Shown: positions 28,801 through 38,206, counted from the first letter of the stretch. The stretch is DNA of 60,148 nt from an uncultured Blautia sp. (GCA_900542045.1 UQMI01000018.1:1-60148); one strand, 5' to 3'. Notes: generated by a model from the letters alone, not told the origin. A program made the numbers and translations.

Positions 28801-31122
28801 TTATATAAAACGAACCCACTTCTTTCTGTGCCGTGCCAGCCACCGGATCAACTCACTAATCCAGTCCGTAACCAGCGGCATCATCGTCATCAGGAAAAAT
28901 ACCAGCAAGATCATTCCGAATTCCAGTGCCTGCATATCCAGAAGGTTCTGACCGATCAGCAGCCCCAGGATAAAGATCACCTGCATGCCGTTGGTAACGA
29001 TCTTTCTGAATTTTGTCATAGGCGAATACACTTTCTTAAGAGCCGCCATATAGTTCCAGCCAGTCACCAGCACACAGGCCGTACCCAGCATATCGTTGGA
29101 ATGATAAATATCGGAACAGACCAGCATTATGGCAAATACACAGGTTGTAATACTCAGTGCCGTGGGCACCGCATTCATGAATACGTGACGCAGAAAACCG
29201 CCCTGTATCTTTTCATAGTTAGGCTCCTGTGCCAGCAGAAACGTGGGGATTCCCACCGCGCAGGCACTGATGATGGACATCTGAATTGGCTGGAAAGGAT
29301 AAGCTTCTCCAAAAAAAACCAGCAGCAGAGAGAGCAATACAGAAAAAATCGTCTTGATCAGGAACATGGACGCAGCCATCCGAATGTTATTGATCACTCT
29401 CCGTCCTTCATTTACAATATGGGGCATGGCTGCGAAATTCGAATCCAGAAGCACCAGATTGGCAATATTTTTTGCCGCCTCGCTGCCGGATGCCATGGCA
29501 ATACTGCAGTCTGCCTCCTTCAGGGCCAGTACATCGTTGACACCGTCTCCGGTCATAGCCACCGTATGTCCCTGGGCCTTCAACGCCATCACCATCTGCT
29601 TTTTCTGCTTCGGCGTTACCCGGCCGAAAATACTGTATTTTTTCACCGCCTGAATCATTTCTCCCGGCGTTTTCAAAGTGGTGGCGTCCACAAAGGAATC
29701 TGCATTTTTCAATCCGGCTTTTCGGGCGATAGCCGCCACCGTCACCGGGTCATCCCCAGAAATCACTTTCAGATCCACACCCTGCTCATCAAAATACGCC
29801 AGTGTCTCCTGCGCCTCCGGCCGGATAATATCGGTCATCAAGAGCAGGCCACAAGGGGTCAGGCCTTCTGGAAGCTCCGTATCCTGATTCATCTGCGGAC
29901 TGTGGGCAATCACCAGGATCCGGTATCCCTCTTCTGCATACCGGGCGCATTTTTCCATCAGTTCCTGATTTCCCTCTGGAAATAAAAACTGTGCCGCGCC
30001 AATCAGATAAGTTCCCTCATCCGTAAAGGCAGCACCGCTGTATTTTCTGTCTGAAGAAAAAGGAATCCGGTGGTTCAGATGGTAAGTGGTCTGTACCGGA
30101 AAATACCGGCGCAAAGCCTCAAAGGTGGCATTGTCATCCTGCAGCACCGCCACCAGATTTCCCATTGCCTGGGAAATATCCATGTCCGCCAGCGGCTCCA
30201 CCTGTTCCACACAGATGGTCCCCTCTGTAATAGTTCCCGTCTTGTCCAGACACAGAGTATCGACTCTGGCCAGAGTCTCAATGCAGAACAGTTCCTGAAC
30301 CAGTGTTTTCTGCTGAGCCAGCCGAAGAGATCCCAGTGTCAGCGCTACACTGGTGAGCAGTACCAGACCTTCCGGAATCATTCCCAGGACCGCTGCCACC
30401 GTATAAACTGCCGCATCCTGAAAGCTGGAATCCACCGCAAAAAACTGCTTGCAGAACACAGCGATTCCAAGAGGCACAATGATAATACTGATGATCTTCA
30501 GGATCTTATCCAGAGAATTCCGCAGCTCCGAGTTGTGCTTTTTGAAGGTTTTGGCCTCATGGGTGATCTTGGCTGCATAGTTATCCTTTCCCACATGCAC
30601 CACCCGGCACAATGCCTGGCCGGAGGTCACAAAACTTCCGGAAAACAGACTGGCCTGCTCATTTTTTACAATGGTGTCCGACTCTCCGGTAAGAAGCGAT
30701 TCATTTACTTCCAGATTTCCCCGCAGGACCACCGCATCTGCCGGAATCTGATCTCCTGTTTTCAGATAGATCAGATCGTCCAGCACGATCTCTTCCGTGG
30801 AAATGCTGACCCTCTTATTATCCCGTACGGCCACTACCTTGCTTGCAGTAAGTATGGACAGTTTGTCCAGAGCCTTTTTCGCGCGAATCTCCTGGATAAT
30901 GCCAATCACCGTGTTGATCACTACGATCATGACAAACAGGGAATTCTTATATGATCCTACAAGCAGCACCAGTACCAAAAGCACCACATTCAGAAAGTTG
31001 AAAAATGTAAGCGAATTTTCCCGTATGATCTCTTTATATGTCTTGGTATTCGGATTCTCGTTGCTGTTGATCTGTCCAGCTTCTATGCGCTGTCTGACCT
31101 GTTCTTCTGTTAATCCCGCCAT
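28801..31122 (-). CDS. Cation-transporting P-type ATPase (CtpE-like)
   Basis: A 773-residue P-type ATPase. The actuator motif NESLLTGESD, the phosphorylation site LCLDKTGTITEG, the hinge MTGDGVNDVLALKEAD and about ten membrane helices are present. The fourth helix carries VLGMIPEGLVLLTS; this PEGL pattern and the short C-terminal region resemble the CtpE/YfgQ-type branch, described as calcium-linked in mycobacteria, rather than classical heavy-metal pumps (no N-terminal CxxC domains, no CPC in helix 4). Substrate is therefore uncertain, with Ca2+ or Mg2+ most plausible. It follows mnmA by 46 bp and may belong to the same transcript. Confidence 0.92.
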   Translation of the reverse strand: MAGLTEEQVRQRIEAGQINSNENPNTKTYKEIIRENSLTFFNFLNVVLLVLVLLVGSYKNSLFVMIVVINTVIGIIQEIRAKKALDKLSILTASKVVAVRDNKRVSISTEEIVLDDLIYLKTGDQIPADAVVLRGNLEVNESLLTGESDTIVKNEQASLFSGSFVTSGQALCRVVHVGKDNYAAKITHEAKTFKKHNSELRNSLDKILKIISIIIVPLGIAVFCKQFFAVDSSFQDAAVYTVAAVLGMIPEGLVLLTSVALTLGSLRLAQQKTLVQELFCIETLARVDTLCLDKTGTITEGTICVEQVEPLADMDISQAMGNLVAVLQDDNATFEALRRYFPVQTTYHLNHRIPFSSDRKYSGAAFTDEGTYLIGAAQFLFPEGNQELMEKCARYAEEGYRILVIAHSPQMNQDTELPEGLTPCGLLLMTDIIRPEAQETLAYFDEQGVDLKVISGDDPVTVAAIARKAGLKNADSFVDATTLKTPGEMIQAVKKYSIFGRVTPKQKKQMVMALKAQGHTVAMTGDGVNDVLALKEADCSIAMASGSEAAKNIANLVLLDSNFAAMPHIVNEGRRVINNIRMAASMFLIKTIFSVLLSLLLVFFGEAYPFQPIQMSIISACAVGIPTFLLAQEPNYEKIQGGFLRHVFMNAVPTALSITTCVFAIMLVCSDIYHSNDMLGTACVLVTGWNYMAALKKVYSPMTKFRKIVTNGMQVIFILGLLIGQNLLDMQALEFGMILLVFFLMTMMPLVTDWISELIRWLARHRKKWVRFI

Positions 31123-31168
31123 AGCACCCTATCCTTTTTATCTTGTAAGCATGATTGATTTTATTTTT

Positions 31169-32245
31169 TTATTGCATTCCTTTTCGGATCGTACCGCCGC
31201 CCATCACACAGCCGTCTCTGTAAAATACCACTGCCTGGCCCGGTGTCGCGGCCCGCTGAGGCGTCTCAAATACGCAGCGGATCCTCCCGCTGCCCGCACT
31301 GTATAATCTTGCTGTGGCTCCACTATGATTATAGCGGATTTTGGCTGTAATTTCCATTCCTTCCGTTAAATCTTTCATACCCATAAAATGCAGTTCATCG
31401 CAGAGAAGCTCATCGGAAAACAGATCCGTATTCTCTCCCAGCACCACCTCATTGGTCTCCGGCCGGATTTCTGTTACAAATGCCGGATGGCCCAGCGCGA
31501 TCCCCAGACCTTTTCTCTGCCCCACAGTATAGTGGATGATTCCCTTATGGGTACCCAGCACGTTCCCCTGCCGGTCCACATAATTTCCTTCCGGTATGGC
31601 ACGTCCCAGGCGTCTTTCGATAAAACCCGCGTAATCATGGTCCGGGATAAAGCAGATTTCCTGACTGTCCGGCTTGTCCGCCACATCCAGTCCGATCTTC
31701 TTTGCCATGGCGCGGATCTCATCCTTTGTATATTCACCCACCGGCATCCACGTATGGGCCAGCTGTTCCTGACTTAACCGATACAGGGCATAGGTCTGAT
31801 CCTTCGCATCTCCAACGGCCCGTTTCAGCGTATACCTGCCGTTTTCCAGCTTTACGATCCTAGCGTAATGGCCGGTCGCAATACCGTCTGCGCCGATCTC
31901 CCGGGCGTAACTCAGCAAAGCTTCCCATTTCACATGCCGGTTGCAGACCACACACGGATTGGGGGTCCGGCCTTTTACATATTCCTGCACAAAATAATCT
32001 TTGACACAGGCGTCAAATACCTGGTGAAAATCCACAACAGAATGGGATATGCCAAGGGCGGATGCAACCCTTCCGGCATCTTCCAACATCCCGGAATCGT
32101 GATCCGCCACCATTTCTTTCTTATCTCCCGGCCATGTCTGCATAGTGACTCCCACCACCTCATGTCCGGCCTGTTTTAAAAGATAAGCTGCCACGGAGGA
32201 ATCCACTCCTCCGGACATGCCTATCACAATTTTTTTTCTCTTCAT
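31169..32245 (-). CDS. mnmA: tRNA-uridine 2-sulfurtransferase
   Basis: A 358-residue enzyme that puts sulfur on U34 of Glu, Gln and Lys tRNAs. The PP-loop GMSGGVDSSVAA near residue 8, first catalytic Cys in TPNPCVVCNRHVKW near 100 and second in DSQEICFIPD near 195 are intact. The ATG at 32245 overlaps the nifU stop codon and has GGAAGAGGAAG upstream; a TTG just before it is less likely. Placement behind nifS and nifU fits its need for persulfide sulfur from a cysteine desulfurase. Confidence 0.97.
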   Translation of the reverse strand: MKRKKIVIGMSGGVDSSVAAYLLKQAGHEVVGVTMQTWPGDKKEMVADHDSGMLEDAGRVASALGISHSVVDFHQVFDACVKDYFVQEYVKGRTPNPCVVCNRHVKWEALLSYAREIGADGIATGHYARIVKLENGRYTLKRAVGDAKDQTYALYRLSQEQLAHTWMPVGEYTKDEIRAMAKKIGLDVADKPDSQEICFIPDHDYAGFIERRLGRAIPEGNYVDRQGNVLGTHKGIIHYTVGQRKGLGIALGHPAFVTEIRPETNEVVLGENTDLFSDELLCDELHFMGMKDLTEGMEITAKIRYNHSGATARLYSAGSGRIRCVFETPQRAATPGQAVVFYRDGCVMGGGTIRKGMQ

Positions 32246-32688
32246 CAATATTCTTCCTCTTCTGCCTCTTCTCCTTCATGGATATCAGACTTCGGCTTTT
32301 CCAGCCCTTCAATATGGATGCCGTTTTTCTCTGCATAATCCCACAGAGCCGCATGAATCGCCTCTTCCGCAAGCAGGGAACAGTGTACCTTCACCGGAGG
32401 CAGACCATCCAGCGCTTCCATAACCGCTTTATTCGTCACCTGCATGGCTTCTTCAATGGATTTGCCTTTCACCAGTTCTGTCGCCATACTGCTGGTAGCC
32501 ACGGCCGCACCGCAGCCGAAGGTTTTAAACTTGCAGTCACGGATAATATGGTTTTCATCAATATCCAGATAAATCCGCATGATATCGCCGCATTTTGCAT
32601 TTCCAACAGTCCCTACTCCGCTGGCGTCTTCTATTTCTCCCACATTTCTGGGATTCTGAAAATGATCCATTACTTTTTCACTGTACAT
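32245..32688 (-). CDS. nifU: Iron-sulfur cluster scaffold protein NifU/IscU type
   Basis: A 147-residue scaffold on which Fe-S clusters are assembled. The three ligand cysteines lie in GNAKCGDIM, FKTFGCGAAVATSS and VKVHCSLLAEEA, and the usual Asp in CGD is present. The C terminus has a Glu-rich tail (GEEAEEEEY) that is not part of the scaffold fold. It lies 39 bp after nifS and overlaps mnmA. It is a NifU-like single-domain form common in clostridia. Confidence 0.96.
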   Translation of the reverse strand: MYSEKVMDHFQNPRNVGEIEDASGVGTVGNAKCGDIMRIYLDIDENHIIRDCKFKTFGCGAAVATSSMATELVKGKSIEEAMQVTNKAVMEALDGLPPVKVHCSLLAEEAIHAALWDYAEKNGIHIEGLEKPKSDIHEGEEAEEEEY

Positions 32689-32727
32689 ATCCTATTCCTC
32701 CATTTTGTATTTTTAACGAACTTCCTG

Positions 32728-33915
32728 TTAATTTTTCTTCATTTTTCGCACAAAATCTTCATAAAGCGGAGACATATTCCGCAGCTTCTGCACAATTTCT
32801 TTGATCCGGTCCACCACGAAATCCGCATCTTCCATCGTGGTTTCCTCACTGATGGTCAAACGCAGGGAACCATGGGCTTTCTCATGGGGAAGCCCAATGG
32901 CCAGCAGCACATGGGACGGATCCAGAGAACCGGAGGTGCAGGCGGAACCGCTGGAAGCGCAGATTCCATAGCCGTCCAGCATGATCAGCAGAGATTCTCC
33001 CTCTATAAATTCAAAGCTGATGTTTACATTGTTGGGAAGCCGCTTCACCGGATCACCGTTCAGTCTGCAGTACGGCACTTCCCGGGTAATCCGGGAAATC
33101 AGATGATCCCTTACCTGTATTTCTTTTTCCGTACGTTCCTTCATGGTCTGGACTGCCCGGCGGGCCGCACAGCCGTATCCCACAATCCCCGGTACATTCT
33201 CGGTTCCGGCGCGGCGCTTTCTCTCCTGGGCACCGCCGTGAATAAACGAACGGATCTTCACTCCCTTACGGATATACAGAAAACCAATTCCCTTGGGCCC
33301 GTTGATCTTGTGAGCACTGGAACTGAGCATATCAATGTTCAGTTCATCTACGGAAATCGGCACCTGTCCAAATGCCTGCACTGCATCTGTATGGAACAGG
33401 ATTCCATGCTCTCTGGCCAGAAGACCGATCTCTTTAATTGGTTCAATCGTTCCAATCTCATTGTTGGCAAACATGACAGAAATCAGAATGGTATCCGGCT
33501 CTATGGCCTTTTCCAGATCTTCCAGACGCACCAGCCCATTCTCGTCCACATCCAGATAAGTCACCCTGGCACCCTGTTTTTCCAGATACTGGCAGGTATG
33601 GAGCACTGCATGATGCTCAATCTTGGTGGTGATAATGTGTTTTCCTTTATCCTTATATGCTTCAAAAGCTGCTTTCAGAGCCCAGTTGTCGGCCTCTGTC
33701 CCTCCTGCTGTAAAATAAATCTCATTTTCCTTTGCGCCCAGCACAGAAGCAATCTCCGCCCTGGCTCTGTTCTCCGCCTCTTTGCTTTTCTGCGCAAACT
33801 CATAAATACTGGAAGGATTCCCATAGTATTCTGTAAAATACGGCAGCATTGCCTCCAATACCTCAGGCGCAGTTTTTGTTGTTGCCGCATTATCCATATA
33901 AATCATTTTATCCAT
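32728..33915 (-). CDS. nifS: Cysteine desulfurase NifS/IscS type
   Basis: A 395-residue PLP enzyme that takes sulfur from cysteine for Fe-S clusters and tRNA thiolation. The PLP lysine is in SSSAHKINGPKG near residue 203 and the persulfide-forming cysteine in ASSGSACTSGSLDPSH near 328; the loop length around this Cys places it in the IscS/NifS group. N-terminal YMDNAATTKT is family-typical. It lies between iscR (12 bp) and nifU (39 bp), so desulfurase, scaffold and a thiolation client form one unit. Confidence 0.97.
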   Translation of the reverse strand: MDKMIYMDNAATTKTAPEVLEAMLPYFTEYYGNPSSIYEFAQKSKEAENRARAEIASVLGAKENEIYFTAGGTEADNWALKAAFEAYKDKGKHIITTKIEHHAVLHTCQYLEKQGARVTYLDVDENGLVRLEDLEKAIEPDTILISVMFANNEIGTIEPIKEIGLLAREHGILFHTDAVQAFGQVPISVDELNIDMLSSSAHKINGPKGIGFLYIRKGVKIRSFIHGGAQERKRRAGTENVPGIVGYGCAARRAVQTMKERTEKEIQVRDHLISRITREVPYCRLNGDPVKRLPNNVNISFEFIEGESLLIMLDGYGICASSGSACTSGSLDPSHVLLAIGLPHEKAHGSLRLTISEETTMEDADFVVDRIKEIVQKLRNMSPLYEDFVRKMKKN

Positions 33916-33927
33916 TTTTCCACGCTC

Positions 33928-34386
33928 CTAATTATCACATATTTGCGGACTGCTTTCGCAATTTCCTTTTATTTTACGGCTTTCTTCCACCAGTTGGCCG
34001 ATCATCACAGAATCCACCGCCTGTGTAATACTGTCATTGATCTTTTTCCATACAAATCGTGCTACACACTGATCTGCGCCTTCACAGCCATTCTCACTGT
34101 CATTTCCCGGACAGATCACCGCCTGCAGATCACCCTCCAGAGCACGGAGCACATCGCCTACTGAAATCTCTGCCGCAGGCTTCGCCAGCCGGTAACCGCC
34201 CATGGCTCCCCGCACTGAAGTCACAAGACCTGCTCTTCGAAGTTTTCCCATAAGCTGCTCCAGGTAGCTGACAGAAATATTCTGTCTTCCGGAAATGCTC
34301 TGGATCGATACGGCCTCCTCTTCGCTGTACAGAGCCAGATCAATCATGGCCCGGAGACCATAACGTCCTTTTGTAGATAATTTCAT
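33928..34386 (-). CDS. iscR: Rrf2-family regulator, IscR-like
   Basis: A 152-residue Rrf2 regulator. The N-terminal winged helix starts MKLSTKGRYGLRAMIDLA and contains SISGRQNISVSYLEQLM. Three cysteines in CPGNDSENGCEGADQC near residues 92-107 could hold a 2Fe-2S cluster, although the first spacing is longer than in E. coli IscR. It is the first gene before nifS and is expected to control the operon in response to Fe-S demand. A palindrome right after its promoter is a candidate operator. A CymR-like role is less likely because CymR lacks this cysteine set. Confidence 0.9.
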   Translation of the reverse strand: MKLSTKGRYGLRAMIDLALYSEEEAVSIQSISGRQNISVSYLEQLMGKLRRAGLVTSVRGAMGGYRLAKPAAEISVGDVLRALEGDLQAVICPGNDSENGCEGADQCVARFVWKKINDSITQAVDSVMIGQLVEESRKIKGNCESSPQICDN

Positions 34387-34441
34387 ATGACCTCCCTCTC
34401 TTTGTATTCTGAAAGCGCTCTGCTTCTATTCTTATTTTTTT

Positions 34442-34502
34442 AAATCCGACCATTTCACTCGGATTTCCTGTTAAATGTATCATCCTTCCCGTGTTCTGTC
34501 AA
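34442..34502 (-). promoter_or_regulatory. iscR promoter with palindromic operator candidate
   Basis: On the minus strand TTGACA (34502-34497) and TACATT (34479-34474) are 17 bp apart. Immediately downstream, around the predicted start site, AAATCCGA and TCGGATTT (34442-34466) form an inverted repeat with a 9-bp centre. Its placement would block initiation if bound. It could also act as an RNA hairpin. Confidence 0.6.
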
Positions 34503-34545
34503 GCCCTATTTATGAATATACTGGAAAAAAACAAGGAATTCCGTC

Positions 34546-35868
34546 ATGTCCAATTCTCATCCATTTATCCGTGGCACACTGATTCTGACTTTTGCAGGAC
34601 TTCTCAGCAGAATCATTGGTTTCTTCTATAGAATATTCCTGTCGCATACGATTGGTGCAGAAGGCCTGGGCATTTACCATCTGATCTTTCCCCTGCAGTC
34701 TCTCTGCATGGCTCTTACCACTGCCGGTATCCAGACTGCCATTTCCCGTTTCGTTGCAGCCAGAAGCGCTTTAAAAGATACATCCGGAGCCAATGAAATG
34801 TTCTTCGGCGGCTGCGGTCTTTCTCTGCTGCTGTCTTCCGCTGCCGCAATGTTTCTGCACAAAAACGCCGGTTTTATCAGTCAGGTCCTCCTGGCTGAGC
34901 CAAGGTGTGAATCTTTGCTGCAGCTTATGTCCTGGAGCCTTCCGCTGAGTACACTGCATTCCTGCATATCCGGTTATTACTATGCCCGAAAAGAAACCGA
35001 GGTCCCTGCAGGCATGCAGCTGCTGGAACAGACTGTGCGCGTAGGATCATCCTGGCTGGCCTGCCAGATCCTTCTGGAAGAAGGGCGCGCGGTCACGCCG
35101 GTCATTGCCGTTGTGGGAATGGTTGCCAGCGAAGCTGCCGCGTCCCTTGTCTCTCTTCTTTTGCTTTCTCAGCGATTCCGGACGCAGGGCTACCGTCTGA
35201 AATCTCTTTGGGCACCATTTGCGCATCTTGGACAGCTGCTCACCATGGCAGCGCCTCTTACCGCCAACCGGGTGCTCCTGACCCTTTTAACCAGTCTGGA
35301 AACCATCCTGATTCCCGGACGTCTGCGCATGTTCGGTCTGGAAAGCGCAGAAGCTCTTTCCATTTATGGCGTACTCACCGGCATGGCTCTGCCCCTGATA
35401 TTTTTCCCTTCTACGATCACAAATTCGGTTTCTGTCATGCTGCTCCCATCTGTAGCACGCCTTCAGGCTTTAAAACAATATGCCCAGATCCAGAAAAACA
35501 CACAGAAAATCATACGCTGCTGTCTTTTGATGGGAATCGGCTGCACGATGGGTTTCTTTACATTCAGCAATTTCTTCGGAGAAATATTATTCCACAATAC
35601 CATGGTCTCGTCTTTTCTTCGCTCTCTGGCTTTCATCTGCCCGTTTCTTTACCTTAACAGCACGATAACCAGCACCCTCCATGGTCTGGGCAAAACCAGC
35701 ATTTGCTTTCTGCACAATGTAATCAGTGTTTCCATCCGCCTTGGATTTGTGGCATTTGCCATACCTGTCTTTGGAATCAAAGGCTACCTGTGGGGCATCC
35801 TTCTTGGCGAACTGGTCCTGACCTTGCTGGGCTGTACCGCCCTGTTTCGGTATTTACAAGAAAAATAA
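34546..35868 (+). CDS. spoVB: Stage V sporulation protein B-like flippase
   Basis: A 440-residue protein with about 12-14 membrane helices. The N terminus (GTLILTFAGLLSRIIGFFYR, then SHTIGAEGLGIYHLIFPLQ) is characteristic of SpoVB, which is needed for spore cortex peptidoglycan synthesis, probably as a lipid-precursor flippase. It is shorter than the flippase at 7779-9407 and closer to sporulation SpoVB of clostridia. It diverges from iscR, with an AAGGA ribosome site. Assignment to SpoVB rather than a generic MOP-family member is likely but not certain. Confidence 0.85.
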   Translation: MSNSHPFIRGTLILTFAGLLSRIIGFFYRIFLSHTIGAEGLGIYHLIFPLQSLCMALTTAGIQTAISRFVAARSALKDTSGANEMFFGGCGLSLLLSSAAAMFLHKNAGFISQVLLAEPRCESLLQLMSWSLPLSTLHSCISGYYYARKETEVPAGMQLLEQTVRVGSSWLACQILLEEGRAVTPVIAVVGMVASEAAASLVSLLLLSQRFRTQGYRLKSLWAPFAHLGQLLTMAAPLTANRVLLTLLTSLETILIPGRLRMFGLESAEALSIYGVLTGMALPLIFFPSTITNSVSVMLLPSVARLQALKQYAQIQKNTQKIIRCCLLMGIGCTMGFFTFSNFFGEILFHNTMVSSFLRSLAFICPFLYLNSTITSTLHGLGKTSICFLHNVISVSIRLGFVAFAIPVFGIKGYLWGILLGELVLTLLGCTALFRYLQEK

Positions 35869-35914
35869 AATATACTATAATAAAAAACAGTTTTTCCGGG
35901 GTCCAGGTCCCCGG
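35853..35914 (+). promoter_or_regulatory. Promoter and leader hairpin of the DAHP synthase gene
   Basis: TTTACA (35853-35858) and TATAAT (35876-35881) are 17 bp apart; the -35 lies inside the 3' end of spoVB. Downstream, CCGGGG-N7-CCCCGG (35896-35914) would form a stable hairpin at the start of the leader. No T-run follows, so it is not a terminator. Confidence 0.65.
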
Positions 35915-35953
35915 CATATGCAAATCAACGCTATTACAAAGGAGATTTTAGTT

Positions 35954-36985
35954 ATGGGATTCGAATTTTTCAAAAAGCTTCCCAGTCCGGCGGAGATCAA
36001 AGGCCGCTATCCCATTTCCGATAAAATTCGCAGTATCAAGGAAGCACGGGATGCGGAAATCCGCAGGGTTTTCACTGGAGAATCTGACAAGTTTCTCGCT
36101 ATCATCGGCCCCTGCTCTGCAGACAATGAAGACGCCGTATGCGATTATCTGCTCCGCCTGAAAAAGGTTCAGGAAAAGATTGAAGATAAGGTATTGATCG
36201 TTCCCCGGGTTTACACCAACAAACCCCGTACCACGGGTGAGGGCTATAAGGGAATGCTCCATCAGCCGGATCCGGAAAAGCAGCCGGATATGCTGGCCGG
36301 TATCATTGCCATCCGGAAAATGCATCTGCATGCCATCGAAGAAAGTGAAATGACCTGCGCCGATGAAATGCTTTATCCGGAGAATTACCGTTATCTTTCC
36401 GATCTGCTGTCTTACGTGGCAGTAGGCGCACGATCTGTGGAAGACCAGCAGCACCGCCTTACCGTCAGCGGCATGGATGTGCCGGCTGGTATGAAGAATC
36501 CTACCAGCGGTGATATCAGCGTTATGCTGAATTCTGTCTACGCAGCCCAGGAAGGCCATCGTTTTATTTACCGGGGCTGGGAAGTCCAGACCACTGGTAA
36601 TGATCTGGCCCACACCATCCTGCGAGGCGCTGTCAATAAACACGGCGAGGCAATTCCTAACTATCATTACGAAGATCTGCAGCTTCTGCTGGAGAAATAC
36701 AATGAAAGAGATCTGAAATACCCTGCCTGCATCATTGACACCAACCATTCCAATTCCAACAAACAATACAAACAGCAGATCCGGATTGCCAAAGATGTTC
36801 TGCACAACCGTATTCTGGACGCGGATATCCATCAGCTGGTCAAAGGGCTGATGATCGAAAGCTATATCGAAGAAGGCTGCCAGAAGATCGGCAAACATCA
36901 TGTCTATGGCAAATCCATCACGGATCCCTGTCTGGGATGGGAAGATACGGAAAAGCTGCTGTACACCATTGCAGAAACATGCTGA
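35954..36985 (+). CDS. 3-deoxy-7-phosphoheptulonate synthase (DAHP synthase, AroF/G/H type)
   Basis: A 343-residue class I DAHP synthase that joins PEP and erythrose 4-phosphate, the first step to aromatic amino acids. Family hallmarks are IIGPCSADNEDA, PRVYTNKPRTTGEGYKG, the metal/substrate segment ARSVEDQQHR, GMKNPTSGD and DTNHSNSNKQY. This is the group of the feedback-regulated E. coli enzymes; which amino acid inhibits it cannot be told from sequence. The ATG at 35954 has GGAG upstream and matches the family start. It is monocistronic, between its promoter and a bidirectional terminator. No T-box or trp-type leader is seen. Confidence 0.96.
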   Translation: MGFEFFKKLPSPAEIKGRYPISDKIRSIKEARDAEIRRVFTGESDKFLAIIGPCSADNEDAVCDYLLRLKKVQEKIEDKVLIVPRVYTNKPRTTGEGYKGMLHQPDPEKQPDMLAGIIAIRKMHLHAIEESEMTCADEMLYPENYRYLSDLLSYVAVGARSVEDQQHRLTVSGMDVPAGMKNPTSGDISVMLNSVYAAQEGHRFIYRGWEVQTTGNDLAHTILRGAVNKHGEAIPNYHYEDLQLLLEKYNERDLKYPACIIDTNHSNSNKQYKQQIRIAKDVLHNRILDADIHQLVKGLMIESYIEEGCQKIGKHHVYGKSITDPCLGWEDTEKLLYTIAETC

Positions 36986-37004
36986 TGCGCCGTCAGGTAC
37001 ACAG

Positions 37005-37042
37005 AAAAACGGAGAAAAGCCATTAGCCTTTCTCCGTTTTTT
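37005..37042. terminator. Bidirectional terminator between DAHP synthase and xerD
   Basis: ACGGAGAAA pairs with TTTCTCCGT around an 11-nt loop, flanked by AAAA on the left and TTTTTT on the right, serving the two convergent genes. Confidence 0.88.
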
Positions 37043-37055
37043 ACTATGAGCTGTA

Positions 37056-37940
37056 TTATTTTCGCGGATGCGCCTTAATGTATACATCCCGCATTTTGTT
37101 CATGTTCAGATTCAGATAAATCTGCGTTGTGGAAATATAGGAATGTCCCAGCATCTCCTGTACACTCTTGATATCCGCCCCGTTCTGCAGCATATGAGCC
37201 GCAAATGAATGGCGCAGAGTATGGGGTGTGATATCTCCCGTAATCCCGGCGCTGGAGGCATAGCCTTTGAGAAGCTTCCAGAATCCCTGCCGGCTCATGG
37301 CTCCTCCGGAACAGTTGGTAAACAGATAAGCGGACTCTTTTCCCTGCAGAAGAGCTTCTCTGGCAGAATCCAGATACCGGCTCAGCGCTTTCCGGCACAC
37401 ACTTCCGAAAGGAATGCTCCTCTCCCGGTCTCCATCGCTGCAGGTCACATATTCCAGCGTCAGGTTCAGATCTTCCAGCTTCAGATGGATCAGCTCACTG
37501 ACCCGCATGCCGGTGGCATACAGAAGCTCCAGCATGGCCCGGTCCCGCATGCCTTTGGGCGTTCGGATATCCGGCTGCTCCAGGAGCATGTCCACCTCCT
37601 CTACGGATAAAATCTCCGGGGTTTTCTTCTCCACTTTTGGAGATTTCAATTCCCCGGAGACATCTTTGTCTATCATGCCTTCCCGATAAAGATACTGGAA
37701 GAAAGCCCGTATCGATGCCACACTCCTGGATACTGTTGAAGAAGCAAATTTCTTTTTTTCCATATACAGAATGTAGGATTCCAGCTGAGTTTCCGTAACC
37801 CCTGCCAAATCCTTTACCTCATGGTCCTGAAGAAACTGAAAAAGTTTTTTCAGATCCCGCCGGTAAGAAATCTCTGTATTATGCGATGTTTTCTTTGTTT
37901 TGTTCAGATAATTGATAAAATCTGTGATCACCGTCTCCAT
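37056..37940 (-). CDS. xerD: Tyrosine recombinase XerD-type
   Basis: A 294-residue site-specific recombinase. The N-terminal SAM-like DNA-binding domain (1-~110) is followed by the catalytic domain with Arg in GMRVSELIHL, the HxxR box HTLRHSFAAHM, the LGHSYI His and the nucleophile Tyr in TTQIYLNLN. All catalytic residues are present and the length fits chromosome dimer resolvases. The nearby housekeeping genes and lack of phage genes or attachment sites argue against a mobile integrase. XerC versus XerD cannot be settled from one copy. Confidence 0.9.
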   Translation of the reverse strand: METVITDFINYLNKTKKTSHNTEISYRRDLKKLFQFLQDHEVKDLAGVTETQLESYILYMEKKKFASSTVSRSVASIRAFFQYLYREGMIDKDVSGELKSPKVEKKTPEILSVEEVDMLLEQPDIRTPKGMRDRAMLELLYATGMRVSELIHLKLEDLNLTLEYVTCSDGDRERSIPFGSVCRKALSRYLDSAREALLQGKESAYLFTNCSGGAMSRQGFWKLLKGYASSAGITGDITPHTLRHSFAAHMLQNGADIKSVQEMLGHSYISTTQIYLNLNMNKMRDVYIKAHPRK

Positions 37941-38073
37941 GTATCCTCATCCTAATCCTATGTGTGTCATAGGCAGAAATAACGTCCCTCCTTCCAGGTA
38001 CGGCCTCCGCCTGTAAATCAAACAGGAACTCTCTCCCCTCTTATTCCCCTTAAATTCTGTAAAGTGTAGTTTT

Positions 38074-38102
38074 ATTATACGCATATTCTCCTGTAAAATC
38101 AA
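38074..38102 (-). promoter_or_regulatory. Promoter of xerD
   Basis: On the minus strand TTGATT (38102-38097) and a perfect TATAAT (38079-38074) are 17 bp apart, leaving a ~125-nt leader before xerD. The remainder of the 266-bp spacer includes a stem (CGGAAAGCC/GGGCTTTTCCG near 38117-38146) without a T-run on the relevant strand. Confidence 0.65.
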
Positions 38103-38206
38103 ACACTTTTTTCTTCGGAAAGCCTTGAAAATACGGGCTTTTCCGGCGAAATACCATATATCGTCCCCAGTCCGCTGCCGCCCCACAAAATCTTGTAAAA
38201 TCTACA

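Noticed and set aside
28621..29985. A 454-codon plus-strand open frame across the gap promoter
   Set aside because: It runs antisense through the P-type ATPase gene and over the gap promoter; composition is that of a shadow frame.
32278..34164. A 628-codon plus-strand open frame
   Set aside because: It lies antisense to nifU, nifS and iscR, all of which have complete catalytic motifs and normal lengths; the frame has no recognisable domain and no ribosome site.
35896..35914. Terminator after spoVB
   Set aside because: The stem is GC-rich but is followed by CATATG, not a T-run, and lies downstream of the DAHP synthase promoter.
37056..37940. Integrase of a mobile element
   Set aside because: No phage, transposon or attachment-site repeats nearby; the gene sits among housekeeping genes and looks like XerC/XerD.
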